From Alistipes sp. dk3624 (lineage in GTDB: Bacteria; Bacteroidota; Bacteroidia; Bacteroidales; Rikenellaceae), in assembly GCF_009557455.1 (NCBI RefSeq), contig NZ_CP045651.1:310001-374000 (forward strand): a stretch of 64,000 nt of DNA, read 5' to 3'. Shown piece after piece: positions 9,110 through 18,058 of the stretch; position 1 is the first letter of the stretch, and each line of letters opens with the position of its first letter. The position numbers and the translations under genes are program-made. The notes below the pieces were generated by a model. That model did not search any database. It was not told where the DNA came from and saw only the letters and a program-made list of their open reading frames with translations.

Positions 9110-9562
9110 CTACATTCCGGAATGCGGCAATTCCAGATGCAGGATCGGATAGGGTCTGCCGGAACCGTCGGTTTCGCTACGGGAAACGTATCGGAATCCC
9201 AGGCGGGCGTAAAAACCCGCCGCCTGTTCGTTTTGCTCGTTGACGTCCACACGGGTAACGTGCAGGCGGTCGATTGCATATTCTACCAAATGCCGACCCA
9301 GGCCCATCTCCCGGAAGGCGGGATCGACGAACAGCATTTCGATTTTACGTTCGGATACCCCCATGAAAGCCACGATCGCGCCGTCGTTCCCGCGCAAGCC
9401 GTACAGTTCGACGCTTTTCAGGTATTCGTTCCGGATCAGCGGTTTCAGGTAGCGGATATACGCCTCGTCCAAAAAGTGATGCGTAGCGCGCACCGATGCT
9501 TCCCAGAGTGCTGTCAAGGCGTCGAAATCGGTGGCGGCGGGACGAAAAAATGTCGGATCCAT
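9110..9562 (-). CDS. GNAT family N-acetyltransferase
   Basis: 150 residues. The acetyl-CoA binding motif A is visible as MLFVDPAFREMGLGRHLVEY (R/Q-x-x-G-x-G/A pattern in FREMGLGRHL), followed by the motif B stretch NEQNEQAAGFYARLGFRY. Acceptor unknown. It lies 18 bases downstream of a cupin gene on the same strand, and both may follow glgB in one transcript. Confidence 0.85.
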   Translation of the reverse strand: MDPTFFRPAATDFDALTALWEASVRATHHFLDEAYIRYLKPLIRNEYLKSVELYGLRGNDGAIVAFMGVSERKIEMLFVDPAFREMGLGRHLVEYAIDRLHVTRVDVNEQNEQAAGFYARLGFRYVSRSETDGSGRPYPILHLELPHSGM

Positions 9563-9580
9563 CGGAAGATGCGGTTTGGA

Positions 9581-9904
9581 TTATTCGACTGAAATGCCGA
9601 TCATTACGGTCGTTTGATCGGTATGATTCCAGACGGCGTGCGCAATGCAGCCCGGTACCCGACACGATTCGGTTGGATTCAGAATCCGTTCGGAATCGCC
9701 CAATCGGATGCGGACTTGACCGCTGGTTACGATAAACAGATGGTCGTGCCGATGAGTATGCATTTCAACGGGGCCTCCGCCGCCCGGTTCGAGGTAAGCG
9801 ATCGCGGCGTCGATTATTTTCCCTTCCCTGCCGAACAGTTTTTTCGCCCGGAAAAGAAGGTGGTCGGCAGGAGTGATAAAATCTTTTAAATCATTGAAAT
9901 CCAT
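9581..9904 (-). CDS. Small cupin-domain protein
   Basis: 107 residues, a single cupin barrel. The first cupin motif is visible around HTHRHDHLFIVTSGQVRIRLG (metal-type His residues) and the second around PGCIAHAVWN. Function not known; such proteins include sugar isomerases and ligand sensors. It starts 13 bases after the glgB stop on the same strand, so it is probably in the same transcript. Confidence 0.75.
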   Translation of the reverse strand: MDFNDLKDFITPADHLLFRAKKLFGREGKIIDAAIAYLEPGGGGPVEMHTHRHDHLFIVTSGQVRIRLGDSERILNPTESCRVPGCIAHAVWNHTDQTTVMIGISVE

Positions 9905-9917
9905 CAGTTCGATTCAT

Positions 9918-11960
9918 TTAACGATTCATTCTGGTCAGCACGAGGGCCGACCGGCACAGGTTGTAGATGCGGATGTATGGCCGCGTACTGCCGTCGCTGT
10001 CGGTCTGCGAAAAACTGAACGCTTTCACAGCCGGGTCGATCCGGCCGTAACCGCCGAATTCGGGAGCGTCGGAAGTCAGTACGATCCGGTAACGGCCCGG
10101 TTCCGGAACCGGGATCGCATAGTCGGGAATACTGTTCCGAGGGTGCCAGTTGAATACGAAAACCGTTGTCCCGTGACTGAATGCGAGTGTTTGGTTCGCC
10201 GTATCCATTAGGTGGTTATAAGCGTACCCGCTGCCGAGGATGTCGTATTTCCGCACCAGTTTCAGCATGGCCCGGTCGAAAGCGCCCAAGTAACTGTAAC
10301 GCAGAAATCCGTTCTCGGCAAGACTCCACAGACGCCGCGCGTGAGCATAGCTCCAGCCGTTCCCTTCACGCGGGAAATCGATCCATTCGGGATGTCCGAA
10401 TTCGTTGCCCATAAAATTCAAATAGGCCTGTCCCGCCAGCGAGATCGTAAAAAGCCGGATCATCTTGTGCAGCGCCATGCCGCGGTCGATCACGACGTTC
10501 TGTGCGGCGCGGTTCATATCGGTGTACATCTGCTTGTTCATCAGCCGGAACGCAATGGTCTGGTCGCCGACCAATGCCTGGTCGTGCGACTCGCAGTAGG
10601 CCACCGTTTTGACATAAGGCAGCCGGTCGGTCATCATGTTCCACATCTGCCAGATGTCCCACTGTTCGTCAGGCACTTCTTTCAGCAGTTTGATCCAGAA
10701 GTCGGGCACGGCCATGCCGAGCCGGTAGTCGAACCCTACCCCGCCCTCTTCGGCCGCGGCGCACATGCCGGGCATACCGCTGACGTCCTCGGCAATCGTG
10801 ACGGCGTGCGGATACAGGTCGTGGATCAACCGGTTGGCCAGCGTCAGGTAACATAGCGCCTCTTCGTTGACCTCCGGGCTGAAATATTTCTCGCGGCTGT
10901 CGAACTCCGTATAACCGTGGTGATAATAGATCATCGACGTGACCCCGTCGAAACGGAACCCGTCGAAATGAAACTCCGTCAGCCAGTATTTGATGTTGGA
11001 GAGCAGGAAATGACGCACTTGCTCCTTGCCGTAATCGAACAGCTTCGAATCCCAGTACGGATGATCGCCGGCTTTGCCGGCCGGCGAATAGAGGTGATCC
11101 GTGCCGTCGAGCTCGTTTAGCCCTTCGTTGATATTTTTCACGTAATGCGAATGTACCAGATCCATAATCACCGCCAACCCCATCGTATGCGCCTTGCGCA
11201 CCAGGGCTTTCAGTTCTTCCGGAGTGCCGAAGCGCGACGACGGGGCGAAAAAATTGCTGACATGGTATCCGAAACTGCCGTAATAGGGGTGTTCGGCGAC
11301 CGCCATCAATTGAATCGTGTTGTAGCCCGCTTTTTTGATATGCGGCAGGATCGTTTTGATAAATTCGCAGTATGTGCCGACTCCTTCCTTTTCCTGGGCC
11401 ATCCCGACATGGCACTCGTAAATCAGCAGACTGCCTACGGAGGCGATATCGAACGAATCGCCGCGCCAGTCGAACGGCTCGGCGGGAGCCCATAATTGCC
11501 CCGTGTAATCTTTGGTATGTTCGTCCTGCACGACCCGCCGGATGTACGACGGAATGCGTTCGAGCCAGCCGTTGTCGCCATGCACCAGCATTTTGACCTT
11601 CGAACCGTGTACCAGGCGTTCCCCATAGGTCTCGTCCGGCAAAAAGACGCTCCACACGCCGCAGCCATCCTTTTTCAGCGGTAACTGCGTGCGCTGCCAG
11701 CCGTTGAAGTCGCCGAACAGGTACACATCCTTCGCGCCGGGCAGCCATTCGCGGAACCACCAGCCCCGCAGCGCGTCGTCATACTGAAATCCGAAATAAA
11801 AATAGCCGTTGGCATACTCGGTCAGCGAACCGCATTCCTTCCCGATGGCGGACAGCCGCTCCCGGTAACGGTCGTAACGCCGCAGCATATCCTCCGCATT
11901 GGGCTCAAGCCACGGATCCTTTTTCACGATCGGTAATTGCACTATGGTTTCAGTCTTCAT
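9918..11960 (-). CDS. glgB: 1,4-alpha-glucan branching enzyme (GH13_8 type)
   Basis: 680 residues. A CBM48 domain precedes the GH13 barrel (WWFREWLPGAKDVYLFGDFN). The catalytic set is visible: the nucleophile Asp in FDGFRFDGVTSM, the acid/base Glu in TIAEDVSGMPG, and the transition-state Asp in YCESHDQALVG. The form resembles the eukaryote-type branching enzymes used by Bacteroidetes rather than the longer E. coli GlgB. It introduces alpha-1,6 branches into glycogen in the cytoplasm. No other glycogen genes are adjacent; a cupin and a GNAT gene follow closely. Confidence 0.93.
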   Translation of the reverse strand: MKTETIVQLPIVKKDPWLEPNAEDMLRRYDRYRERLSAIGKECGSLTEYANGYFYFGFQYDDALRGWWFREWLPGAKDVYLFGDFNGWQRTQLPLKKDGCGVWSVFLPDETYGERLVHGSKVKMLVHGDNGWLERIPSYIRRVVQDEHTKDYTGQLWAPAEPFDWRGDSFDIASVGSLLIYECHVGMAQEKEGVGTYCEFIKTILPHIKKAGYNTIQLMAVAEHPYYGSFGYHVSNFFAPSSRFGTPEELKALVRKAHTMGLAVIMDLVHSHYVKNINEGLNELDGTDHLYSPAGKAGDHPYWDSKLFDYGKEQVRHFLLSNIKYWLTEFHFDGFRFDGVTSMIYYHHGYTEFDSREKYFSPEVNEEALCYLTLANRLIHDLYPHAVTIAEDVSGMPGMCAAAEEGGVGFDYRLGMAVPDFWIKLLKEVPDEQWDIWQMWNMMTDRLPYVKTVAYCESHDQALVGDQTIAFRLMNKQMYTDMNRAAQNVVIDRGMALHKMIRLFTISLAGQAYLNFMGNEFGHPEWIDFPREGNGWSYAHARRLWSLAENGFLRYSYLGAFDRAMLKLVRKYDILGSGYAYNHLMDTANQTLAFSHGTTVFVFNWHPRNSIPDYAIPVPEPGRYRIVLTSDAPEFGGYGRIDPAVKAFSFSQTDSDGSTRPYIRIYNLCRSALVLTRMNR

Positions 11961-12005
11961 AATTACGGTCTGTTTCCACGTTAAAGTTAATCAAAATCCG
12001 ACGAA

Positions 12006-12039
12006 GGGCAAATCAAACGAAAAATTTGCCCTATCTTTG
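12006..12039 (+). promoter_or_regulatory. -7 box and inverted repeat in front of the POT transporter gene
   Basis: The -7 box TATCTTTG is at 12032-12039. Immediately upstream is an 8-bp inverted repeat, GGGCAAAT (12006-12013) and ATTTGCCC (12024-12031), with a 10-base spacer, covering the expected -33 region. It could be an operator; no TTTG -33 box is seen. Confidence 0.5.
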
Positions 12040-12106
12040 CGTATCCGGACATACGGCTCCGGAGACCGGCAGGGCTGCCGGCGCCAACCTAAACCACTGA
12101 TGTATT

Positions 12107-13630
12107 ATGTTTAAAAACCACCCTAAGGGATTGCTTCCCGCTGCGCTGGCCAATATGGGCGAGCGCTTCGGATTTTATACCATGATGGCGATCCTCACGC
12201 TGTTTTTGATGTCCAAATTCGGACTCGACAAAACCAATGCCGGACTGATCTACTCGGTATTCTATTTTTCGATCTACATTCTCGCCTTCGTCGGCGGGCT
12301 GATCGCCGATAAGACCCGGAATTACAAGGGAACCATTCTGGTCGGGCTGATCGTTATGGCGCTGGGATACCTGCTGATCGCCGTCCCTACGCCGACTCCG
12401 GTCCGGAACGTACCGTTGTTCCTGACCGTCACCTGTGTCGGCCTGTTTACGATCGCCTTCGGCAACGGTCTGTTCAAAGGCAACTTACAGGCTCTGGTAG
12501 GACAGATGTACGATAACGAGAAATACGAAAAAATGCGGGATTCGGGGTTTTCGCTGTTCTACATGTTTATCAACGTCGGAGCTATTTTCGCGCCGCTCGC
12601 CGCCGTGGGCATGAGAAACGGCTGGTTGTCCTCGCAGGGATTCCTGTACGACCCGGATCTGCCGGAGTTGTGCCACGGTTTCCTGAGAAACTCGCTTTCG
12701 CCGGAAGCTACGGCGCGGTTTCAGGAGCTCGCCGCAACGGTCAGCAAAAACAGCGCTCCGACCGACATGACCGCATTTGCCGACGGGTATCTGGGCGCTT
12801 TCGCCACCGGATTCCATTTTGCTTTCGGGATCGCTATTTTCGCCATGTTGATTTCGCTGGTCATTTACCTGGCCAACAAACGGAAGCTGCCCGACCCCCG
12901 CAAATTGACCGCTTCCGGAGCGACTTCCGACCCGCATACGGTGCGTATGGCCGCCGCCGAAGTGAAAAAACGGATATGGGCTTTGATCGCCGTTTATGCG
13001 GTCGTTATTTTCTTCTGGTTCTCTTTTCACCAGAACGGGCTGACGCTTACTTTTTTCGCAAAAGATTACACGCTGCTGAAAATCGGTTCGCTCGATCTTT
13101 CCGCAGAGATATTTCAGTCGATGAATCCGTTTTTCGTCGTATTTCTGACGCCTGCGGTGCTGGCGTTTTTCGGATGGATGCGGGCCAACGGCCGGGAACC
13201 GTCCACGCCGGCTAAGATCGCCATCGGGATGGGAATCGCCGCAACGGCCTACCTGGTCATGATGCTCGGCTCGCTGAATCTTCCGTCGGCGGCCGAGGTC
13301 GAAGCGATGGGAGGACTGCCCGATTCGGAAAGCGTCACCCCGTTTCTGCTGATCGGCACTTACCTGATACTGACGATCGCCGAACTATTCATCAGTCCGC
13401 TCGGCATATCGTTCGTGTCGAAGGTGGCTCCGCCGCAATACCAGGGATTGATGCAGGGCGGGTGGCTCGGTGCCACGGCCATAGGCAATCAACTGCTGTT
13501 TATCGGGGCCGTTCTTTACCAGACGATCCCGATCTGGCTCACCTGGGGAATGTTCGTGGTCGTTTGCCTGATCTCGATGATCGTGATGTTCTCGATGCTG
13601 AAATGGCTGAACCGGATCACCAAACAATAG
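12107..13630 (+). CDS. POT/PTR family proton-coupled peptide transporter
   Basis: 507 residues with about 12-14 hydrophobic segments. The POT signature near the N-terminus is MGERFGFYTMMAIL (ExxERFxxY-like), followed by the MFS motif GGLIADKTRNYKG. A long hydrophilic or helical insert at about 185-235 separates the middle helices, as in other Bacteroidetes members. The family imports di- and tripeptides with protons across the inner membrane. It is divergent from glgB; the CE7 esterase follows 37 bases later. Confidence 0.88.
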   Translation: MFKNHPKGLLPAALANMGERFGFYTMMAILTLFLMSKFGLDKTNAGLIYSVFYFSIYILAFVGGLIADKTRNYKGTILVGLIVMALGYLLIAVPTPTPVRNVPLFLTVTCVGLFTIAFGNGLFKGNLQALVGQMYDNEKYEKMRDSGFSLFYMFINVGAIFAPLAAVGMRNGWLSSQGFLYDPDLPELCHGFLRNSLSPEATARFQELAATVSKNSAPTDMTAFADGYLGAFATGFHFAFGIAIFAMLISLVIYLANKRKLPDPRKLTASGATSDPHTVRMAAAEVKKRIWALIAVYAVVIFFWFSFHQNGLTLTFFAKDYTLLKIGSLDLSAEIFQSMNPFFVVFLTPAVLAFFGWMRANGREPSTPAKIAIGMGIAATAYLVMMLGSLNLPSAAEVEAMGGLPDSESVTPFLLIGTYLILTIAELFISPLGISFVSKVAPPQYQGLMQGGWLGATAIGNQLLFIGAVLYQTIPIWLTWGMFVVVCLISMIVMFSMLKWLNRITKQ

Positions 13631-13667
13631 AGTTTAAACTTCCGAATAACCATAAAGCTACGAACTC

Positions 13668-14984
13668 ATGAAAATGACAAAGTATTTGTCGCTGCTGCTC
13701 GGCATTCTGCCGACAGCGCCGCTTTGCGCGCAATGGGAACTGAACGAGGCGGACGGTTACCGGCTGATTGTTGTCACCGACCGCCCGGATGCCTTGTATG
13801 CCCGGGGGGATGAGATCCGTTTCATCGTCACGCTCGAAAAGGACGGCGCTCCCGTTAGCGGCGACCGGGTGGCGTGGTGCGTCACCAAAGACACCTGGGA
13901 TCCGAAAACCGAGGGACAAGTGGCGATGCGGGACGGGAAAGCGGTGCTGGGCGGCAACGTATTGCATGAACCCGGTTTTTTCCAGTGCATGGCGCGTTAC
14001 GCGACGCCTCAGGGAACCGAACTGCATGCGATGGCCGGCGCGGCCGTCGATCCGGAGCAGATCGCGCCCAGTATGCCGGAGCCTAAGGATTTTATGAGCT
14101 ATTGGAAACGCGAGATAAAGAAGCAAGCCAAAATACCGATGAACATCCGGGTGACCCGGGTGCCGTATCCGGAGGATCCGTCGGTCGAAATGTTCGACAT
14201 TCAGGCCGACTGCCAGGCCGGAAACTTTTCCGCCTGCTATGCTTACCCGAAAGGGGCTGCGGACAAATCCCTGCCCGCGCTGGTCACGCTGAACGGGGCC
14301 GGAGTGAAAAGCTCGCGGCTGTACTGGGCGGCCTACTGGGCTAAGGACGGGTTGTGCGTCCTCGACTTTAACGTGCACGGGCTGCCGAACGGTCGGCCGG
14401 ACTCCTATTACCGCCAATTGGAGGAAGGCGAATTGCATAACTATTTTTTGTTCGGACGCGACGACCGCAATACGATGTTTTTCCACGAAATGATCATGCG
14501 TCTGCTGCGAGCCATCGACGTAATCACCGTCCAACCGCAGTGGGACGGCGAGAACCTGATCGTGCAGGGTTGCAGCCAGGGCGGAGCGCAGGCGATCATC
14601 GCCGGAGCCCTCGATCCCCGGGTAGACCTGGTTTGTTCTGAAATTCCGGGGATGTGCGACCATACCGGTATGCTGGTCGGCCGGGTCAGTTGCTGGCCGA
14701 AGCTGGTTACGAATACTCCGAACGGGAAACCCGATCCGAAACGGCTGGAAGCGGCGCGCTATTACGACCTTGTCAACTTCGCTCGTCACGTCAAGGTTCC
14801 CACGTACGTGACGGTAGGCATGATCGATTCGGTGTGTCCGCCGACGACGGTTTATGCGATGTTCAACCAACTGCCGTGCGACAGGCATATTCAGCAGTTG
14901 CCTCTGGGACACGTTCAATCCGGAGAGGGCGAGAACAATTCGCGCAGGGCGATGCAGGAATTCCTCCGCAGGAAGCGCGAATAA
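13668..14984 (+). CDS. CE7-type acetyl(xylan) esterase
   Basis: 438 residues with a signal peptide ending near LCAQW. An N-terminal beta domain (about 20-120) precedes an alpha/beta hydrolase domain of the AXE1/cephalosporin deacetylase type. The catalytic triad is visible: Ser303 in GCSQGGA, Asp387 in MIDSVCPP and His415 in LGHVQSGE. The family deacetylates xylan or xylo-oligosaccharides and other small acetylated sugars; here it should act in the periplasm. No xylanase is nearby. A hairpin at 15011-15039 ends the unit. Confidence 0.88.
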   Translation: MKMTKYLSLLLGILPTAPLCAQWELNEADGYRLIVVTDRPDALYARGDEIRFIVTLEKDGAPVSGDRVAWCVTKDTWDPKTEGQVAMRDGKAVLGGNVLHEPGFFQCMARYATPQGTELHAMAGAAVDPEQIAPSMPEPKDFMSYWKREIKKQAKIPMNIRVTRVPYPEDPSVEMFDIQADCQAGNFSACYAYPKGAADKSLPALVTLNGAGVKSSRLYWAAYWAKDGLCVLDFNVHGLPNGRPDSYYRQLEEGELHNYFLFGRDDRNTMFFHEMIMRLLRAIDVITVQPQWDGENLIVQGCSQGGAQAIIAGALDPRVDLVCSEIPGMCDHTGMLVGRVSCWPKLVTNTPNGKPDPKRLEAARYYDLVNFARHVKVPTYVTVGMIDSVCPPTTVYAMFNQLPCDRHIQQLPLGHVQSGEGENNSRRAMQEFLRRKRE

Positions 14985-15010
14985 GGATGCGGTCACTGTA
15001 AACCGATCGG

Positions 15011-15039
15011 AAAGGCCCGGAAATTCTCCGCGCCTTTTT
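15011..15039 (+). terminator. Rho-independent terminator after the CE7 esterase
   Basis: AAAGGC-C-CGGA pairs with TCCG-C-GCCTTT around a 5-base loop, ending in a run of five T. One C-C mismatch interrupts the stem. Confidence 0.7.
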
Positions 15040-15080
15040 CCGTTTTGCCGGCCGCCCGTTCGACGGGGATAATTTTTTGC

Positions 15081-15100
15081 TATCTTTGAAGTTAAATTTG
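15081..15100 (+). promoter_or_regulatory. Two overlapping candidate -7 boxes for the MBL-radical SAM unit
   Basis: TATCTTTG (15081-15088) and TAAATTTG (15093-15100) both fit the Bacteroidetes -7 consensus, 12-31 bases upstream of the MBL start. No clear -33 box decides between them. Confidence 0.5.
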
Positions 15101-15111
15101 CGAGACGATTT

Positions 15112-15885
15112 ATGATCAGACTTACTTTTTTAGGAACGGGGACTTCTCAGGGCGTGCCGGTTATTTCGTGCGGCTGCTGGGTCTGCCGTTCCGACGACAG
15201 CCGCGACAAACGGTTGAGAACATCGGCCCTCGTGGAAACCGGCCGGACTACCCTGCTAATCGATGCTGGGCCGGATTTCCGGCAGCAGATGCTCCGCGAA
15301 TCGGTCGGTAAGCTCGACGGCATCCTGCTGACACACGAACACAAAGATCATATAGCCGGGCTGGACGACGTGCGCGCTTTCAATTACGTTACCGGCAAGC
15401 CAGTCGATATTTATGCCGAAGAGCGGGTGCAACGGCGGGTGAAACAGGATTTCGACTATGCGTTTTCCGAAAACCCCTACCCGGGGGTTCCCGAGATCCG
15501 GCTGCATACGATTCTGCCGGACGCTCCGTTTCGGATCGGCGACGCCGAAATCGTTCCGATCCGCGGCATACATTATAAGTTGCCCGTTTTCGGATTCCGG
15601 ATCGGCCGGCTCGCCTACCTGACCGACATGAACCGCATCGACGACCGCGAGCTCAAAAAGATCGAAGGAGTGGATACGCTGGTTATCAACGCCCTGCGAA
15701 AAGAACATCACCTGTCGCATTTCACGCTGGACGAAGCGTTGCATATCTGTTATCGGGTGTCGCCCCGTGCCGCCTACCTGACCCATATTTCCCACCAAAT
15801 GGGCCGTCATGCGACCGAGGAAAGGGCATTGCCGGAAGGGGTGCATTTCGCCTACGACGGACTGACGGTCGAGATACCCGATTAA
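15112..15885 (+). CDS. MBL-fold metal-dependent hydrolase (PhnP-like)
   Basis: 257 residues. The metallo-beta-lactamase motif is LTHEHKDHIAGLDD (HxHxDH), with the usual second ligands in IRGIHYKLPVFGF and LTDMNRI. The N-terminus FLGTGTSQGVPVISCGCWVC places it in the PhnP/RNase Z-like phosphodiesterase group, with a Cys-rich stretch that may bind a structural zinc. The substrate is not known. Cytoplasmic. The radical SAM gene starts 5 bases after its stop, so the two are co-transcribed. Confidence 0.87.
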   Translation: MIRLTFLGTGTSQGVPVISCGCWVCRSDDSRDKRLRTSALVETGRTTLLIDAGPDFRQQMLRESVGKLDGILLTHEHKDHIAGLDDVRAFNYVTGKPVDIYAEERVQRRVKQDFDYAFSENPYPGVPEIRLHTILPDAPFRIGDAEIVPIRGIHYKLPVFGFRIGRLAYLTDMNRIDDRELKKIEGVDTLVINALRKEHHLSHFTLDEALHICYRVSPRAAYLTHISHQMGRHATEERALPEGVHFAYDGLTVEIPD

Positions 15886-15889
15886 CCGC

Positions 15890-18001
15890 ATGGAAAGACT
15901 GTTATTGATTACGCCGCCGTTTACCCAGGTCAACTGTCCCTATCCGGCAACGGCTTACCTGAAAGGATACCTGGAACGGAAAGGTTTCCCGGTCGATCAG
16001 TTCGACCTGTCGATCGAACTGATCGGCGCGATCTTCACGAAAGAATTCCTGCAACGGCTTTTCGATCGTTATCCCGGCAGCGAGGACGAAAATATTCGGC
16101 TGATTTACCGGATGCGGGAGCGCTACACGGCGACCGTGGACGCCGTAACGGATTTTCTGCGGGGAAAGGACGGCACGCTGGCCACCCGGATCTGTACCGG
16201 AGAGTATCTGCCGCAAGCCGCCCGGTTTGGGGCCGTCGAGGACCTCGGCGATTATTTCGGAACGCTCGGCACGACCGAATGCGCCCGGTTTCTTTGTACG
16301 CTTTACATGCAGGATATCAGCGACTTCATCCGCGCGACGGTTACCGGAAATTTTGAGATCGTCCGTTACGGCGAACGGATTTCGCTGGCAATCGAATCGT
16401 TCGCGCAATTGGAGGCCGAACTGGCGCTTCCGCCGAATCCGATCGAAGAACGGATGAACGAATTATTAGGCGAGAGGATCGAAGTCCTGCGACCGTCTTT
16501 CGTCGGATTCACGGTGCCGTTTCCAGGTTGCCTGCTCGCCACGTTGCGCTGCGCCCAATTTATCCGCAACCGCTATCCCGGGATCCGGATTATCGTCGGC
16601 GGAGGATATCCGACGACCGAACTGCGCAGTATGAGCGACAAAAAGATTTTCGACTACGTCGATTATGTGATTCTGGACGACGGGGAAGCGGCGCTCGAAA
16701 GAATCCTCGTTTCCGGAGAGCTGTTGCATACTTATACGAGAGAAGGGTATCACGACGGAGACGAAACGATTACGCACCTGCAACGCGGTTGTCCCGATTT
16801 TGCCGACCTGCCGCACGACCGTTACCTGTCGCTGTTGGAGGTGACCAATCCGATGCATCGTCTGTGGAGCGACGGCCGCTGGAACAAAATGATGATCGCG
16901 CACGGTTGTTATTGGGGGAAATGTGCGTTCTGCGATACTTCGCTCGATTATATCCGCCGGTACGACAGCGTTCCGGCCGAATGTTTCGTGGACTGGATGG
17001 AGCAGGTAATCGCTCAGACGGGCAGTCGCGGCTTCCATTTCGTCGACGAAGCCGCCCCGCCCCGGTTGCTGAAAGAGATTTCGATCGAAATCCTGCGCAG
17101 GCGGCTGAACGTCGTCTGGTGGACGAACGTGCGCTTCGAGAAGAGTTTTACCGGCGATCTGTGCCAACTGATGGCCGCAGCGGGTTGCATCGCGGTGTCG
17201 GGCGGCCTGGAGGTCGCTTCGAACCGTTTGCTGAAGATGATGAACAAAGGCGTCGATATCGAACAGGCGACCCTTGCCATGCGGAATTTATGCGACGCAG
17301 GAATCCTGGTGCACACGTACCTGATGTACGGTTTCCCGACCGAGACACTGCAGGAAAGCGTCGATTCGTTGGAAGTCGTGCGGCAGTTGTTTCGCGCCGA
17401 ACTGGTGCATTCGGCATTCTGGCACCGTTATGCGATGACCGTCCACAGCCCGAGCGGGCGGAATCCCGAAGAGTACGGAGTCAAACGGCGCAACGCCCAT
17501 GTGCATCTGTTTGCCAATAACGAAGTGGCGTTCGTCGAAAACCGGGGATACAACATCCGCCAGGTAGGAGAAGCGCTGAACGAAGCGTTGGCGAATTACA
17601 TGTACGGCAGCGGCATCGACCGGCCGGTGCACAAATGGTTTGCCGGGAAAGTGCCTCCCGCGACGGTGGACGCGACCCTGGTCGCCGACCAACTGATTAA
17701 ACCCGACGCCGCCAGACTATACAACGAAAAAGCGCGGATAATCTGGATCGGCCTGCCGCCGGAACGCAGCGAAGAAGGGATTGCGCTGTACGGAGCCTCC
17801 GGTGCCAAAGTCGTCCGGTTCAAACCGCACGAGACCGCTTTTCTGTTGCGAATCATGTCGCTTGCTGCAGATCTGTCGCAGACCGTTACGTTCGGACAGG
17901 CCTCCAAACTTTTCGGTACGTATAGCGACGAATCGTTCGTCGCATTCTACCTGTCGAAAAAGTGGGATATATTGCGCTCGTTCGGACTGCTTCAGGTGTA
18001 G
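15890..18001 (+). CDS. Radical SAM protein with N-terminal B12-binding-like domain
   Basis: 703 residues. The N-terminal part (1-about 290) looks like the cobalamin-binding-type Rossmann domain (VGGGYPTTELR, FDYVDYVILDDGE), without the DxHxxG motif. The cluster motif is HGCYWGKCAFC, which spaces the first two cysteines by four residues (CX4CX2C) instead of CX3CX2C, a variant I recall in related B12-type radical SAM proteins. The core contains FHFVDEAAPPRLL and VSGGLEVASNRLL. The C-terminal 150 residues include a wHTH-like tail. Reaction unknown. It follows an MBL hydrolase by 5 bases. Confidence 0.8.
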   Translation: MERLLLITPPFTQVNCPYPATAYLKGYLERKGFPVDQFDLSIELIGAIFTKEFLQRLFDRYPGSEDENIRLIYRMRERYTATVDAVTDFLRGKDGTLATRICTGEYLPQAARFGAVEDLGDYFGTLGTTECARFLCTLYMQDISDFIRATVTGNFEIVRYGERISLAIESFAQLEAELALPPNPIEERMNELLGERIEVLRPSFVGFTVPFPGCLLATLRCAQFIRNRYPGIRIIVGGGYPTTELRSMSDKKIFDYVDYVILDDGEAALERILVSGELLHTYTREGYHDGDETITHLQRGCPDFADLPHDRYLSLLEVTNPMHRLWSDGRWNKMMIAHGCYWGKCAFCDTSLDYIRRYDSVPAECFVDWMEQVIAQTGSRGFHFVDEAAPPRLLKEISIEILRRRLNVVWWTNVRFEKSFTGDLCQLMAAAGCIAVSGGLEVASNRLLKMMNKGVDIEQATLAMRNLCDAGILVHTYLMYGFPTETLQESVDSLEVVRQLFRAELVHSAFWHRYAMTVHSPSGRNPEEYGVKRRNAHVHLFANNEVAFVENRGYNIRQVGEALNEALANYMYGSGIDRPVHKWFAGKVPPATVDATLVADQLIKPDAARLYNEKARIIWIGLPPERSEEGIALYGASGAKVVRFKPHETAFLLRIMSLAADLSQTVTFGQASKLFGTYSDESFVAFYLSKKWDILRSFGLLQV

Positions 18002-18058
18002 ATTGCAAACGGCATTTTTTTATATAAAGAATTTGTTTATGTAAAATAGATTAATACG

